Position numbers and translations under genes: made by a program | In this document: positions 43,526 to 52,567 of the stretch, piece by piece | How positions within the stretch are numbered: the first letter of the stretch is position 1 | How the letters are laid out: each line of letters opens with the position of its first letter | Notes under the pieces: model-generated | What the model saw: only the letters and a program-made list of their open reading frames with translations | Told to the model about the DNA's origin: nothing | Database searches by the model: none | Assembly (NCBI RefSeq): GCF_003001675.1 | Contig: NZ_PVYW01000022.1 | Span: 1 to 64,000, forward strand | Origin: Cohnella sp. SGD-V74 | GTDB taxonomy: Bacteria > Bacillota > Bacilli > Paenibacillales > Paenibacillaceae | Length of the DNA stretch: 64,000 bases | Reading direction: 5' to 3'

Positions 43526-44611
43526 TTATTGATGTTGCGGCTTCGCTTCGTCATCCTTCTTGGCGTAGTCGCCGGGCGTTACTCCGTAATGCTTTTTGAA
43601 CACCCGGTAGAAATACGCCAGGTCCTCGTACCCCGCCAGCCTGGCCGCGTGCTTGATCGCCAGCTTCCCTTCGAGGATCAGCTCTCCCGCCTTTTCCATC
43701 CGCTTGCGCACGATGTAGTCCGACAAATTTTCTCCCGTCTGCGACTTGAATGCCCTGCTCAAATGCTCCTTACTGACGTGAAAACGCTGCGCGAGCGTCT
43801 CCAACGAAACCGGCTCGCTGTAGTGGCGGTCGATATGTTCCCGGATCATCGTGACGTCCAGACGCTGGCGCCTGCGCAGGATCGACTCGACCTCGTCGAT
43901 CGCCTCCCCGTACATCGCTTGCAGCTCCCCGATCGCCTGGTCCGGACTCGCCGACTCTCCGGACGACGCGCGCGGCCGCAAGCCGGCGACGTCCAATTCG
44001 TTCTCCGCGGCGAATTCCTCCAGCAGCGACAGAAAATCATGGCTGGCCTTGACGTAAGCCTGCCGCGACTCGCTCAAGCTCCCGATCCATTCGCCCAGCT
44101 TCTCCAGCGTCTCCAGCGCGGCGGCCTTGTCCAGCTCCAGCAGGCAGCCTTTCATCCGCTCCCTGATCGCCGCGTACTTCTCCTGCGCCGCCGGATCGGG
44201 CAGCGCGAACGGCTCGCGCGGGGGCGCGCCCTCCGCCCGCCTCAACTCCTCGGCGCACAGCGCCAGCGCCGCGTTCAGCTCGTCGCGATCGAGCGGCTTC
44301 AGCAAATATTCCACCGCCCGCGAGCGAATCGCCTGCTTTAAGTACACGAAATCGTCGTATCCGCTCATAACGATGATCTTCATCTTCGGGAACTGCTCGT
44401 TCATCCGTTTCAGCAGTCCGACGCCGTCCAGACCGGGCATCCGCATATCCGTGATGACGATGTGCGGCCGGCGCTCCTCGATGAGCCTCAGCCCTTCCGT
44501 GCCGTCCTCCGCTTCTCCGTCTACGCGCAAGCCCAGCTCGTCCCATTCCGCCAGCGCCTTGACGACCTCTCTCGACCACGGCTCGTCGTCTATAATCGCT
44601 ACGTTAAACAA
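43526..44611 (-). CDS. YesN-type response regulator with AraC DNA-binding domain
   Basis: A 361-aa regulator: receiver (NVAIIDDEPWSREVV, phospho-acceptor Asp in IVITDMRMPGLDG, Lys in YLLKPLDRDEL), a variable linker, and a C-terminal AraC domain (IREHIDRHYSEPVSLETLAQRFHVSKEHLSRAFKSQTGENLSDYIVRKRMEKAGELI). The start is TTG behind GGAGGAG and overlaps the kinase end by 8 bp. It probably activates the importer/GH5 operon just downstream when sugar is sensed. Confidence 0.92.
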   Translation of the reverse strand: MFNVAIIDDEPWSREVVKALAEWDELGLRVDGEAEDGTEGLRLIEERRPHIVITDMRMPGLDGVGLLKRMNEQFPKMKIIVMSGYDDFVYLKQAIRSRAVEYLLKPLDRDELNAALALCAEELRRAEGAPPREPFALPDPAAQEKYAAIRERMKGCLLELDKAAALETLEKLGEWIGSLSESRQAYVKASHDFLSLLEEFAAENELDVAGLRPRASSGESASPDQAIGELQAMYGEAIDEVESILRRRQRLDVTMIREHIDRHYSEPVSLETLAQRFHVSKEHLSRAFKSQTGENLSDYIVRKRMEKAGELILEGKLAIKHAARLAGYEDLAYFYRVFKKHYGVTPGDYAKKDDEAKPQHQ

Positions 44612-46382
44612 CGTTCTCCTCCCCCTTCGTCCGAACCGGCAGCTTAAAGGCGACCAGCGTCCCTCTCGCCGCATCGCTGAACAGCCGGAGCCCGCTGCCT
44701 GCTCCGAACTGCAGCTTCAGCCGCGCGTCGACGTTTTGCAGCCCGATTCCCTTGCGCTTCTTCGGGCGGTCCGCCGTTCGATCCTCCGTCGCCCGTCTCC
44801 TCGTTCCGCTCGCCAGCCCGGCGCGCAGCTCCAGCAGCCGCTCGCGCTCCATGCCGACGCCTTCGTCCCGGATCAGCACGGCGATGCTCCGCGCGCGTCG
44901 CTCGATTCGCACCTCGATGCGCCAAGCGCCCTCCTTGCGTTGAAGGCCGTGCTCGAACGCGTTTTCAAGCAGCGGCTGCAGCGTGAACTTCGGTATCGGC
45001 GTTCCGAGCGCCTCCTCGTCGACGGTCAGCTCAACGGTGCACCGGCCCTTGAACCGGTTCTCCTGAATAAACAAATAGTTGCGCATATGCTTGAGCTCGT
45101 CTTCCAGCGGCACGCGGTCTCCCTCGGTTCCGATCGCGTAGCGCAGCAGCTCTCCGATCACCTGAGTTACCTTGTAGATTTCCGGCGCTCCCTTCGTCAG
45201 CGCCATGCCTCCGATCAGGTGTAAGGTATTGTTCAGAAAATGGGGATTGATCTGCGCTTGCAGCGCCTGAAGCTGCGCGTTCTTCAAGTCGATCTCCCGC
45301 TCGTACTCGTCTTCGATGAGCTGCCGGATGCGCTGCATCATCGAATTGTAGCCGCGCTCCAGCAGACCGATCTCGTCGCGGCTTTGCGGCGCTTTGAGCT
45401 CGAAGCTGTGGATGTGCGCGCTTCTCATCGTGCGCGCCAGGCTGACGATCGGCCGGCTGATCCGCAGCGAGACGAGAATCGACAGCGCGATCGAAGCGGC
45501 GGCGAACAAGGCGCCGGTCACGATACCGGCGCGGATCGTCGCGTTGGCGCTGCGGGCGACGGTCGCCAGCGGCACGGCTTTCACGACGGTCAGCTCGCCG
45601 TCGTCCACCTTTTTCATGAAGTAATAGTAGCTGCCGGCGCTCTCCGTTCTCAGCTCGGAATCGGATAGCGCAAGCTGTCGAAGATGCGCCGATATTTCCC
45701 CGGAAATGTCGGATTGCGTAGAACCGGACAGCAGCTCGCCCTCGTCGTTGAGCAGGAAGACCGAGCTTTCCGGCTCCGACTTCAGAATGCGCCCGACCTC
45801 CTCCCACACGTCCCGGTTCAGCCGCACGGACAGTCCGCCCAGCAGCTTGCGGTCCTCGAACCGATAAATGCCGTGATAGGCGGAGATCCCGCTGTCCGTC
45901 TGCTTGAAATACATATTGACCGGCTCCCGCAGCAGTCGGCTCCATTCGCCGCTGCCGATGTCGACCGCGGACACCATGCCGCTGCTGGCATAATTCGCCG
46001 AAAACGCTTTCTTATTGGCGTGAACGTAGAGCGTCAGCAGGTCGATTTTGCGGGAGTTGGCGAAATAGGCGGACGTCAGCGTGTTCTGAATAAAGTTCTG
46101 CGTCCGGTACTGCACGCCGACGTCGGCGCTGTCAACCTCGTTCATGCCGTCCATCAGCGTTTTGTTGATCTGCAGCGTATAGAACAGCACGTCGATCTGC
46201 TGGATCAGCTCGTCTAAGTACTGGTCCGCCCACAGCATCCGCGAGCTGTTGGCGGCGATAATTTCCTTTTCCACCGAGGCCCGGGTATTGTTCGTCGCGA
46301 TCCACGTCACCGTCACGACCGGCAGCGTCGTCAGCGCGATCATGAGCAGCATCAGCCGCAGCCGCAAGCTCGTTCGTCTCAT
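44604..46382 (-). CDS. YesM-type sensor histidine kinase
   Basis: A 592-aa membrane kinase: TM1 about residues 8-28, a long extracellular sensory domain (30-285), TM2 about 286-308, HAMP, the His_kinase box LQALQAQINPHFLNNTLHLIGG (phospho-His) and an ATPase domain (LQPLLENAFEHGLQRKEG, RDEGVGMERERL, KGIGLQNVDARLKLQFG). Such kinases sense extracellular saccharides or binding proteins. An insert rich in Arg/Thr (about residues 540-560) precedes the last glycine motif. Confidence 0.93.
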   Translation of the reverse strand: MRRTSLRLRLMLLMIALTTLPVVTVTWIATNNTRASVEKEIIAANSSRMLWADQYLDELIQQIDVLFYTLQINKTLMDGMNEVDSADVGVQYRTQNFIQNTLTSAYFANSRKIDLLTLYVHANKKAFSANYASSGMVSAVDIGSGEWSRLLREPVNMYFKQTDSGISAYHGIYRFEDRKLLGGLSVRLNRDVWEEVGRILKSEPESSVFLLNDEGELLSGSTQSDISGEISAHLRQLALSDSELRTESAGSYYYFMKKVDDGELTVVKAVPLATVARSANATIRAGIVTGALFAAASIALSILVSLRISRPIVSLARTMRSAHIHSFELKAPQSRDEIGLLERGYNSMMQRIRQLIEDEYEREIDLKNAQLQALQAQINPHFLNNTLHLIGGMALTKGAPEIYKVTQVIGELLRYAIGTEGDRVPLEDELKHMRNYLFIQENRFKGRCTVELTVDEEALGTPIPKFTLQPLLENAFEHGLQRKEGAWRIEVRIERRARSIAVLIRDEGVGMERERLLELRAGLASGTRRRATEDRTADRPKKRKGIGLQNVDARLKLQFGAGSGLRLFSDAARGTLVAFKLPVRTKGEENVV

Positions 46383-46406
46383 CTTCCCGCCCCTCCCGCG
46401 TATCCG

Positions 46407-46970
46407 TTAGACGTAGGCCCACTCCGAGAAAACGGCGGCTTGTCCTCTATAGCTTCCCTGCTCGTCCGTCACGCTCCACAGCAGCACGTTGCGAATTTCG
46501 AACCTGCTGCCGCCGCTGGAAATCCGGATGCCGTAGTAGCCGTCGGAATAGCCTTTTTCCTTGGCGTCCGCCAGCAGCTTCTCCCGCTGGGATCTCTCCA
46601 TCGGCTCGGCGGTCAGACGCGAAGGCGTCCGCGTGAACTGCTCCCACGTCATCTCCCACAGCTTAAGCGCCGCAGCATTGCCATAGTTCAGCACCGGATC
46701 GACCTCCGTCCCATGAGAGAGCAGCACGAACGGCGCGCGAAACAGCGCCGCGGCCGCCTCGCCCGTGGCAGGCACGGGCGCAAGCAAATCGCGCCCCGTC
46801 GCTCGGCGGTAGCTGTCCAGCAGCAGACGGGAATGGGTTTCGGATGCGGGGACTTCGTTCGCCTGCCCGTTCTTGAGCTCATTCAGGAGCCCGTTCGCCG
46901 CTTTATTCGCCGGCTCATTCGTGAGCTTGTTCGCCGCTTTATTCGTCGGTTCATTTATCGGTTCAGTCAT
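46407..46970 (-). CDS. MEKHLA-domain protein with repetitive N-terminus
   Basis: A 187-aa protein. Residues 1-38 are a tandem low-complexity tract in which N recurs every 4-5 positions (NEPTNKAANKLTNEPANKA-type). The rest matches the MEKHLA domain, a PAS-like fold: LLDSYRRATGRDLLA, APFVLLSHGTEVDPVLNYGNAAALKLWEMTWEQFT and PSRLTAEPMERSQREKLL. Role unknown. It lies directly upstream of the YesMN pair in the same direction (24 bp), so it may be cotranscribed and add a sensory input. RBS GGAG precedes the ATG by 13 nt. Confidence 0.85.
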   Translation of the reverse strand: MTEPINEPTNKAANKLTNEPANKAANGLLNELKNGQANEVPASETHSRLLLDSYRRATGRDLLAPVPATGEAAAALFRAPFVLLSHGTEVDPVLNYGNAAALKLWEMTWEQFTRTPSRLTAEPMERSQREKLLADAKEKGYSDGYYGIRISSGGSRFEIRNVLLWSVTDEQGSYRGQAAVFSEWAYV

Positions 46971-47157
46971 GGCGTTCGGTCAGCTCCGTTCTTTCTTTTG
47001 CGTTAGTCTCTATCTATTATAGCAACTTTTGCGCGGTAGAAAGCTAGGATCAAATCGGAAGAAGCCTTACGTCCGGTTCCGCATAAACTAAAATTACGTC
47101 TAGTCGAGGCAAAAAATAGATGATTGGCTTGACGAAAACAGAAAAACACCGCTTCGT

Positions 47158-48120
47158 TTGGTAAGTGAAGGTGACAAGCACTCGCTACCCTACAGAAGAA
47201 ATATATTCTCTACGGTAGACCAGCAAGTATCACTCAATCAAAGTGCGATTTGTCACGCCTATTTATTCCGCCTTGTATTGTTTGTTTCACCAGAAGAACT
47301 GATTCCGGCTCTTGGGCCGGCTACAGGTGTGCGGCTGGGTGTTCGTGCGGATACAATCTCGACTTCCGTGACGGGTCAATATGACCACAACACTGAAGAT
47401 GACGACGTATTGCATCTGAAGCGCGGCTACTCGAAAGAGCAACGGCCGGATCTCAAGCAATTTCTGTCCGGACTCGCGACGGTCAAAGAGGTACAGTTTT
47501 ATGGCTCCGTAGAAAACGGATCCTAGCCGATCCTAGATCGTACGGCCAGACGATTCCCAAGCTTCGGGAGGCGCTCTCTCAAGCAGTACCGCAACACAAG
47601 CCGATTTACATCGCAGATGCAGCAGTCGTAGACAAAGACAACTTGCAGACCTTTGCCGAGTTTCGTCTACTGTTCATCTCCCTTCTGCCGTCGACCTATA
47701 AGGGAGAAACTTCCCCATGCCAAAAGTACTGCGGCTATACAAAGAGCAGCATGAGGCGGAGAGACGGTTCCGCTTTCTGAAAAGTCCGTACTTCGTTGGT
47801 CCTTTGTTCTCCGCATAGCGTCGAAGCATTCGCTTACGTAATGCAGTTGGTCCTTCTGCTCTACAGTACGTTCGAACATGTGATACATTCCGAGATGAAG
47901 CACGAGAAGAATCCCTCCTGTTACCGGGAGACCGAAAAAGCCGGAAGAGGGTCGACGGTTCGGACATGGACATGTTTGAAACGGTATTAACTTCCGCGCT
48001 TGAAATCGGTGGGCAATTGCACCGTGGCATCACGTCGCGTACGTATCCTGAGCGGAGCCGGGTACTTTTCTTCTTTGACTGGGATGCGAGCATCTGCACA
48101 GAGTTGGCTTCAAACACGTA
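47158..48120 (+). pseudogene. Decayed IS1634/IS4-type transposase
   Basis: Fragments of a DDE transposase in several frames: PEELIPALGPATGVRLGVRADTIS-TSVTGQYD and LKRGYSKEQRPDLKQFLSGL in the first frame (ending 47526), then KPIYIADAAVVDKDN and FISLLPSTYK in another frame, and RLYKEQHEAERRFRFLKSPYFVGPLFS in a third. Stops and frameshifts separate these pieces, so it cannot be functional. No clear terminal repeats remain. It marks the left part of an AT-richer accessory region. Confidence 0.8.
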
Positions 48121-48130
48121 AGAAGCTGCG

Positions 48131-48599
48131 TCAGCATGTCCGCTTATTCCTACGTTTAAACAATTGAAGAAACGGATGAGAATTGTAACGACTGGTTACC
48201 TTGCAAACATTCTCGCCAATTCACTCTTAATTATTTCCGGTTTTGTACGAGAAGTCCGTTCGGAAGATAAGATTTAACAATCTTTTTTCGACAAATAAAA
48301 CTAATCAAATTATAAAAAGTGATAGAAAAAATGCATGGCAACTTTTTAAGTTAAGATTTGTTTAGGTTATATAAGTGAAAAAAAGCAGTTTCACCAAATG
48401 ATGAATGGGACTTATGGTTTAATTTTCCTATTTGATACATTTCACTATGTACATAGAGAATTTCATTTGGTAGACTCCTAATATAAAATACTTTTAATGG
48501 TATTAAAGCAAAATAAAAGAATATAAAGTATGGTTTTTCTCATGTTGATAAGCTGGCCAGCTTCATCATAAAAACTAAGTTCTCGAGGAGGAATAGTTA
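48131..48599. other. AT-rich intergenic region
   Basis: About 470 bases with no supported gene. It lies between the transposase remnant and the secreted-protein gene, is strongly AT-rich, and presumably carries the promoter of the latter; no -35/-10 pair stands out. A GAGGAGGAATAG ribosome-binding site closes it. Confidence 0.6.
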
Positions 48600-49394
48600 A
48601 TGAAAAAACTACTTTCACTGTTCTTAGTTATTGGTCTGCTCTTTGCTGTAAGCACGTCGGCTTTAGCACAAGAGAACACAGAGACCTCAGCGTTATCGAC
48701 TGCTGAAATCTCGATTGTAATCAACGAGGTCGGCCTTACAGAGGAAGAAGTAGAGTTGTATCCAATCCAATTCTCGAGAGAATTGATAGCCGGGAATGCG
48801 AAGAAATTGAGTAATAATAAGCCTCAGAGTTATAATTTAGTAAGTGAAGGGCCGACGAATAGTGGAGGAATTTCTCCCTATGCCTTAACAACTGACGATA
48901 TAACGCTGAATGGAGCAGCATTTGAAACAACTAGTGATGTCCCCGGAAGTAAAAAGTTTATACTCGTCGGAACATTTTATTGGAACGTCGAACCTTTTTG
49001 GAACCTCACAGACAAAATGTCTATCGGGTACCCAGTTACTAATGAATGGTACTTAAGGACATCTGGGGGATCAATTTTAGGTCATTCAAGCGAAATGTGC
49101 AATTTCGAAGTATATTGGGATTGTGATGCATCAACAACTCCAGCCAATCATGATTTAGGTGTTGGTGTCGCTGCGAAATTTGATCTTTCCGGTACAGCTG
49201 CTGCCATGAAAGGATGGGTGCAACAATACGTATACAGCGAGAAATCGTCTGGGCGTTCTAATGTTTTATTCCGTTACGGACATAAAATTATATCTGGAAC
49301 TCCTGCGGTTAGTATTTATCCTGTGGGTCTTGCTGTTACACCAAGCACAACTACTGAGACTTTAGATTATGTAATTGACTTCGATTGGGATTAA
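48600..49394 (+). CDS. Secreted protein of unknown function
   Basis: A 264-aa protein with a clear signal peptide (MKKLLSLFLVIGLLFAVSTSALA, cleavage before QEN). The mature part is beta-rich with many Thr/Ser and Trp/Tyr residues (FILVGTFYWNVEPFWNLTDKMSIGYP), no membrane anchor and two Cys (MCNFEVYWDCD) that could form a disulfide. I do not recognise the family. Codon use is AT-rich, suggesting transfer. It is followed by a perfect terminator hairpin and then a small membrane protein. Confidence 0.82.
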   Translation: MKKLLSLFLVIGLLFAVSTSALAQENTETSALSTAEISIVINEVGLTEEEVELYPIQFSRELIAGNAKKLSNNKPQSYNLVSEGPTNSGGISPYALTTDDITLNGAAFETTSDVPGSKKFILVGTFYWNVEPFWNLTDKMSIGYPVTNEWYLRTSGGSILGHSSEMCNFEVYWDCDASTTPANHDLGVGVAAKFDLSGTAAAMKGWVQQYVYSEKSSGRSNVLFRYGHKIISGTPAVSIYPVGLAVTPSTTTETLDYVIDFDWD

Positions 49395-49401
49395 ATAATA
49401 G

Positions 49402-49430
49402 AGAATAGGGGGATCCTCCCCCTATTCTTA
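49402..49430 (+). terminator. Perfect-stem terminator
   Basis: AGAATAGGGGGATCCTCCCCCTATTCTTAA: AATAGGGGGA pairs with TCCCCCTATT around a 3-nt loop, 8 bp after the secreted-protein stop. The T-run is short. Confidence 0.7.
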
Positions 49431-49453
49431 ACTAAAATTGACGGAGGTTAATT

Positions 49454-49648
49454 ATGAAAGATGTATTAACAAAGATGCTGGGCATTACTGTTGGATCTTT
49501 AGTTTCTACAATTTTATTATTCGTGTTAATTGGTAACATAATTGGTGCGTCTACTGACGAAGACAACATAATGGTGATTGCAATTGTAATTTCCCTTCAA
49601 CTTTCCTTCCTTACTGGTGTATTATTCGCTCGAGGTAATAAAAGATAA
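49454..49648 (+). CDS. Small two-helix membrane protein
   Basis: A 64-aa protein with two membrane segments (about residues 11-33 and 40-58) separated by an acidic loop (GASTDEDN) and a short basic tail GNKR. RBS ACGGAGG precedes the ATG by 7 nt. It lies 59 bp after the secreted-protein gene and shares its AT-rich composition. Function unknown; it could be a partner or immunity-type protein, but nothing in the sequence proves that. Confidence 0.7.
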   Translation: MKDVLTKMLGITVGSLVSTILLFVLIGNIIGASTDEDNIMVIAIVISLQLSFLTGVLFARGNKR

Positions 49649-49661
49649 TAAAGGTCGAATG

Positions 49662-49680
49662 AGGGGATGCCCCTTTTTTG
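49662..49680 (+). terminator. Short terminator
   Basis: AGGGG/CCCCT stem with a 3-nt loop followed by TTTTTT, 14 bp after the small membrane-protein stop. Confidence 0.65.
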
Positions 49681-49755
49681 AGGGTTATTTGTTTTTATAT
49701 TGTGGCCTTATCCCCTCCGATCCGGTATCGATCACGACATCGCCCTCGACTTGTC

Positions 49756-49854
49756 TTCTGAATACGGAAGATCGACACCGTCTTGTCGCCGATCGCCTCC
49801 TTTACCTGCTCCCGTGCCGCCGCTCGCTCGGCCTCGTAAGCTTTGATCCATTCC
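49756..49854 (-). pseudogene. Fragment of a siderophore-binding protein gene
   Basis: These 99 bases differ at only about four positions from 51877-51975 inside the siderophore-binding protein gene and would encode the same helix (AYEAERAAAREQVKEAIGDKTVSIFR). The match breaks off at both ends into unrelated sequence. The rest of 49681-50591 shows no intact gene; it holds a tandem repeat and unassigned sequence. Confidence 0.8.
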
Positions 49855-50223
49855 GCCGCCTCTTCCGTTTCCCCCTTTTGCCGCTATCCCTTTGAGTCAG
49901 TTGAGAGTCACGTCCAGTTGCTCGCGAATTGCATCTATTCTTCCACCATCATCTATCCTGATTTGATGAAGCCTAGCAGCCGTTCCCGGTCTGGCAGACT
50001 GACTCGAGCCTCACGGCAACAATCCCTTAAACAAACTAATTTGCTTCTTTTCGAACGGGCCCAAGCCAACCCCTCATCCTCAAGAATCTCGTTCTTTTTC
50101 AAAAAATAGTCTCAAACTGAATCATGGGAATACCCAGCAAGCTGCTGAATGCTAATTCATCGCTGCGAGGATGATCAACTGATTAAATGGGATAGCTTAT
50201 CGCTAAACGCTATAACCAGATTT

Positions 50224-50475
50224 CTGAACTGTCGGGATAGAGACAAATGGAGGAGATGTCACGGCCGATTCGACAGGAGGCGTACAACCAACCTGACTGG
50301 ACGGGATACCGGTAAAAGAACGGAAACGGCACTACACACCTATTCAAAATTTGGCACAAAAAACTGAGTAGATGGGCTAGCGGCAAAAGAACGGAAAAGG
50401 CACGACGTTCCTATTCAAAATGCGACACAGAAAAGCTGAGTGGACGGGATAGCGACAAAAGAGGCAGAGAACGAT
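50224..50475. repeat. Tandem repeat with ~71-bp period
   Basis: Units start at 50224 (degenerate), 50293, 50364 and 50436 (partial) with the pattern CTGANTGGACGGGATANCGG, then AAAAGAACGGAAANGGCAC, CCTATTCAAAAT and GGCACA. Period 69-72 bp. There is no coding frame. Function unknown. Confidence 0.8.
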
Positions 50476-50591
50476 AAACCCCGCCCCGCCGCCGGATCAT
50501 CTCTATCCGCATTTCACATTGGGCATGCCAAATCGCTCTGGCCAGTTCTCTTGGAATTCTCCGAAAAGGGGCGTGATTGTATACTGATATT

Positions 50592-50632
50592 CAAAAAAAG
50601 CATCCAGGTCGGAGGATTCCCGTCCTGAATGC
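50592..50632 (-). terminator. Terminator of the siderophore/nitroreductase operon
   Basis: On the minus strand GCATTCAGGACGGGA and its partner TCCGACCTGGATGC form a stem followed by TTTTTTTGA. A second short hairpin CGGGCGTAAGGAACGCCCG lies at 50687-50705, closer to the gene. Confidence 0.8.
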
Positions 50633-50754
50633 TTCGTCCGCTGCTATCGGGCGCCGTCGGGAAGACGGGCGCCGAAATGACGGCCGGGCGTAAGGAACGC
50701 CCGATTCCGATCTCTGAACAGATCGTTGTGCGAGGAGATGGTTTCAATATTCGC

Positions 50755-51510
50755 CTACTCTTCAAAGCACGTCAGCAACTGGTCGATCGGTAGACGCTTC
50801 CCCGCTCGGGGAACGCGATCGAAATAGCCGATATGCAGCGTGCCGACGATTCTCTCCCCCGGCTTCACACCTACGGCGCGATGAAACCGGGGGTCCCAGT
50901 TGTATTCGTTCGTTTTCCAGACGACGCCTATCCGCCTCTCCCAGGCGAGCAGTTGAAAATTTTGAATCAGCGCGGAGGCGGCGGAGAAGGCGTCCTCCCA
51001 TGCTTTCTGCCGGGGATCCGCAGGAATGACGACGAGCAGATGCGCGGGAATCAGCCGACAGAACTGGTCCTCGAACCATTCTCCCCATTCCGCCTTCGTT
51101 TCCTTGTTCAATGTGGACATCATCGCCTCGGCGAACTTTTTCCGGCCATCCCCGCAGAACAGAATGAAGCGCCAAGGCTCCTGGCGAGAATGGAACGGGG
51201 CCCACGAGGCCGCCTCCAACAGCTCGATCACCAGCCGCTTGTCCAGCGGTTTGCCGTTGAACTTGCGAACGGTGCGCCGGCCGCGGACGGTCGCTTCCAG
51301 TGGGCCGATCCCCACCGCGCCGTCGCCGATCGCGGCATCACGCTCGACCCCCGAGGCTTCACGTTCGACTTCCTCCGGTCCCGTCTCGGTTGCGACATCG
51401 TCTCTTCCGTCCGCCGTTTCTGCGCCGCCCGAGGCTTCACGCTCGACTGCCGCCGATCCTCCCCCGGTTACGGTATCGTCCCCGGTGTCAGCCGCTCCCG
51501 TCTCGGTCAC
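50755..51510 (-). CDS. Nitroreductase-family flavoprotein with acidic repetitive N-terminus
   Basis: A 251-aa protein. Residues 1-70 are acidic low-complexity with imperfect repeats (AVEREASGG, EVEREASGV, TGPEE). The nitroreductase domain begins near residue 72 (ATVRGRRTVRKFNGKPLDKRLVIELLEAASWAPFHSRQEPWRFILF) and has the FMN-binding TVRKF and WAPF segments and a C-terminal VGTLHIGYFDRVP. It starts with GTG overlapping the stop of the siderophore-binding protein gene by 4 bp, so the pair is cotranscribed. Flavoproteins near siderophore genes often reduce ferric siderophores, a role that would fit; the sequence alone does not prove it. Confidence 0.85.
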   Translation of the reverse strand: MTETGAADTGDDTVTGGGSAAVEREASGGAETADGRDDVATETGPEEVEREASGVERDAAIGDGAVGIGPLEATVRGRRTVRKFNGKPLDKRLVIELLEAASWAPFHSRQEPWRFILFCGDGRKKFAEAMMSTLNKETKAEWGEWFEDQFCRLIPAHLLVVIPADPRQKAWEDAFSAASALIQNFQLLAWERRIGVVWKTNEYNWDPRFHRAVGVKPGERIVGTLHIGYFDRVPRAGKRLPIDQLLTCFEE

Positions 51511-52553
51511 GGCGTGCTGCCCGCCAGCATGTTAGCCATTTCCTTCATCGTCTCACGCACGGTAACAATGTCGCTATTGTAATATTTGAGCGTATCGAGC
51601 AAATGAACGTCGCCGTTCTTCACCGCCGGCAGCGACTGCCACAGCGCGGAATCGCGGATCGCCTTGTACTCCTCCTGATCCCCGCTATCCTCCGACACGA
51701 TGAGCAGCATGATGTCGCCCGCGTATTCCGGCAGCTTCTCCAGCGAGATTTCCACCGCATTGGCCCACTTCGCCTTCGCGATCTCCTCCTGCACCGCTGC
51801 AGGTGCCTTCGCCTCCAGAGCGGAGCGCAGCGCGTAACCTCCGAAATTGGTGCTCAGGTAAATACGCAATCGGCCTTTCTGAATACGGAAGATCGACACC
51901 GTCTTGTCGCCGATCGCCTCCTTTACCTGCTCCCGTGCCGCCGCGCGCTCGGCCTCGTAGGCTTGAATCCATTCCTGCGCCGCATCCGCCTTGCCCAACA
52001 CGTCCGCCACGGTCGGCAGCACGTCGTAGATAGGATCTTCGAAGTTAATATAGACGACCGGAGCAATCTTCTCGATTTGGGCCATCGCATCCGGGTAAAT
52101 CTCGGGCATATACTGTGAGAAAATGATCAAATCGGGCTTAAGATCCAATATTTTCTCCGCATTCGGCGGATCTCCCACATCGTCGATTCCCGTCAACTGA
52201 TTTTGGGTAAAGGCGTTCTTCAGGTCGTTGGGACCGAGACCGATCGGCTTCACGCCGACGGTGAGCGCCTCGGAGGAAAACTCCGATACGACAACCCGCT
52301 GGGGTTGAACCGGAATTTCCACCTCGCGGCCAAGACCGTCCGTGAACAGACGAGTTTCTGCCGCTGAAGGAGCGGATTCGGCGGCAGACGGAGATGGAGA
52401 CGAAGACGCGGACGGACTTGCCGTCTCGGACGGCGAGGAAGATGATGCAGACGGCGACTGGCTGCAGCCGGTCACCGACGCGAAGAGCAGCAGAACGGCA
52501 AGCGCGAACGCTCCTGCAGAGCGGATGCGAGCAAAGTTGGGTTGACTGGGCAT
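51507..52553 (-). CDS. Siderophore-binding lipoprotein (FhuD/FeuA-like)
   Basis: A 348-aa lipoprotein: signal peptide with lipobox SVTGC, a long Ser/Pro/Ala tether, then the periplasmic-binding fold of metal-siderophore proteins (GREVEIPVQPQRVVVSEFSSEALTVGVKPIGLG, ILDLKPDLIIFSQY, APVVYINFEDPIYDVLPTVADVLGKAD). The start is the ATG behind TTGGAGG; the longer frame upstream covers the Fur box. A Fur box lies 15-33 bp before the start codon. No FecCD permease or ATPase gene is nearby. The neighbouring AraC regulator carries a paralogous domain. Confidence 0.92.
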   Translation of the reverse strand: MPSQPNFARIRSAGAFALAVLLLFASVTGCSQSPSASSSSPSETASPSASSSPSPSAAESAPSAAETRLFTDGLGREVEIPVQPQRVVVSEFSSEALTVGVKPIGLGPNDLKNAFTQNQLTGIDDVGDPPNAEKILDLKPDLIIFSQYMPEIYPDAMAQIEKIAPVVYINFEDPIYDVLPTVADVLGKADAAQEWIQAYEAERAAAREQVKEAIGDKTVSIFRIQKGRLRIYLSTNFGGYALRSALEAKAPAAVQEEIAKAKWANAVEISLEKLPEYAGDIMLLIVSEDSGDQEEYKAIRDSALWQSLPAVKNGDVHLLDTLKYYNSDIVTVRETMKEMANMLAGSTP

Positions 52554-52567
52554 GTTGACCTCCAAAT

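Noticed and set aside
50224-50475. CRISPR array
   Set aside because: Unit length of ~71 bp has no short repeat/unique spacer alternation and there are no cas genes.
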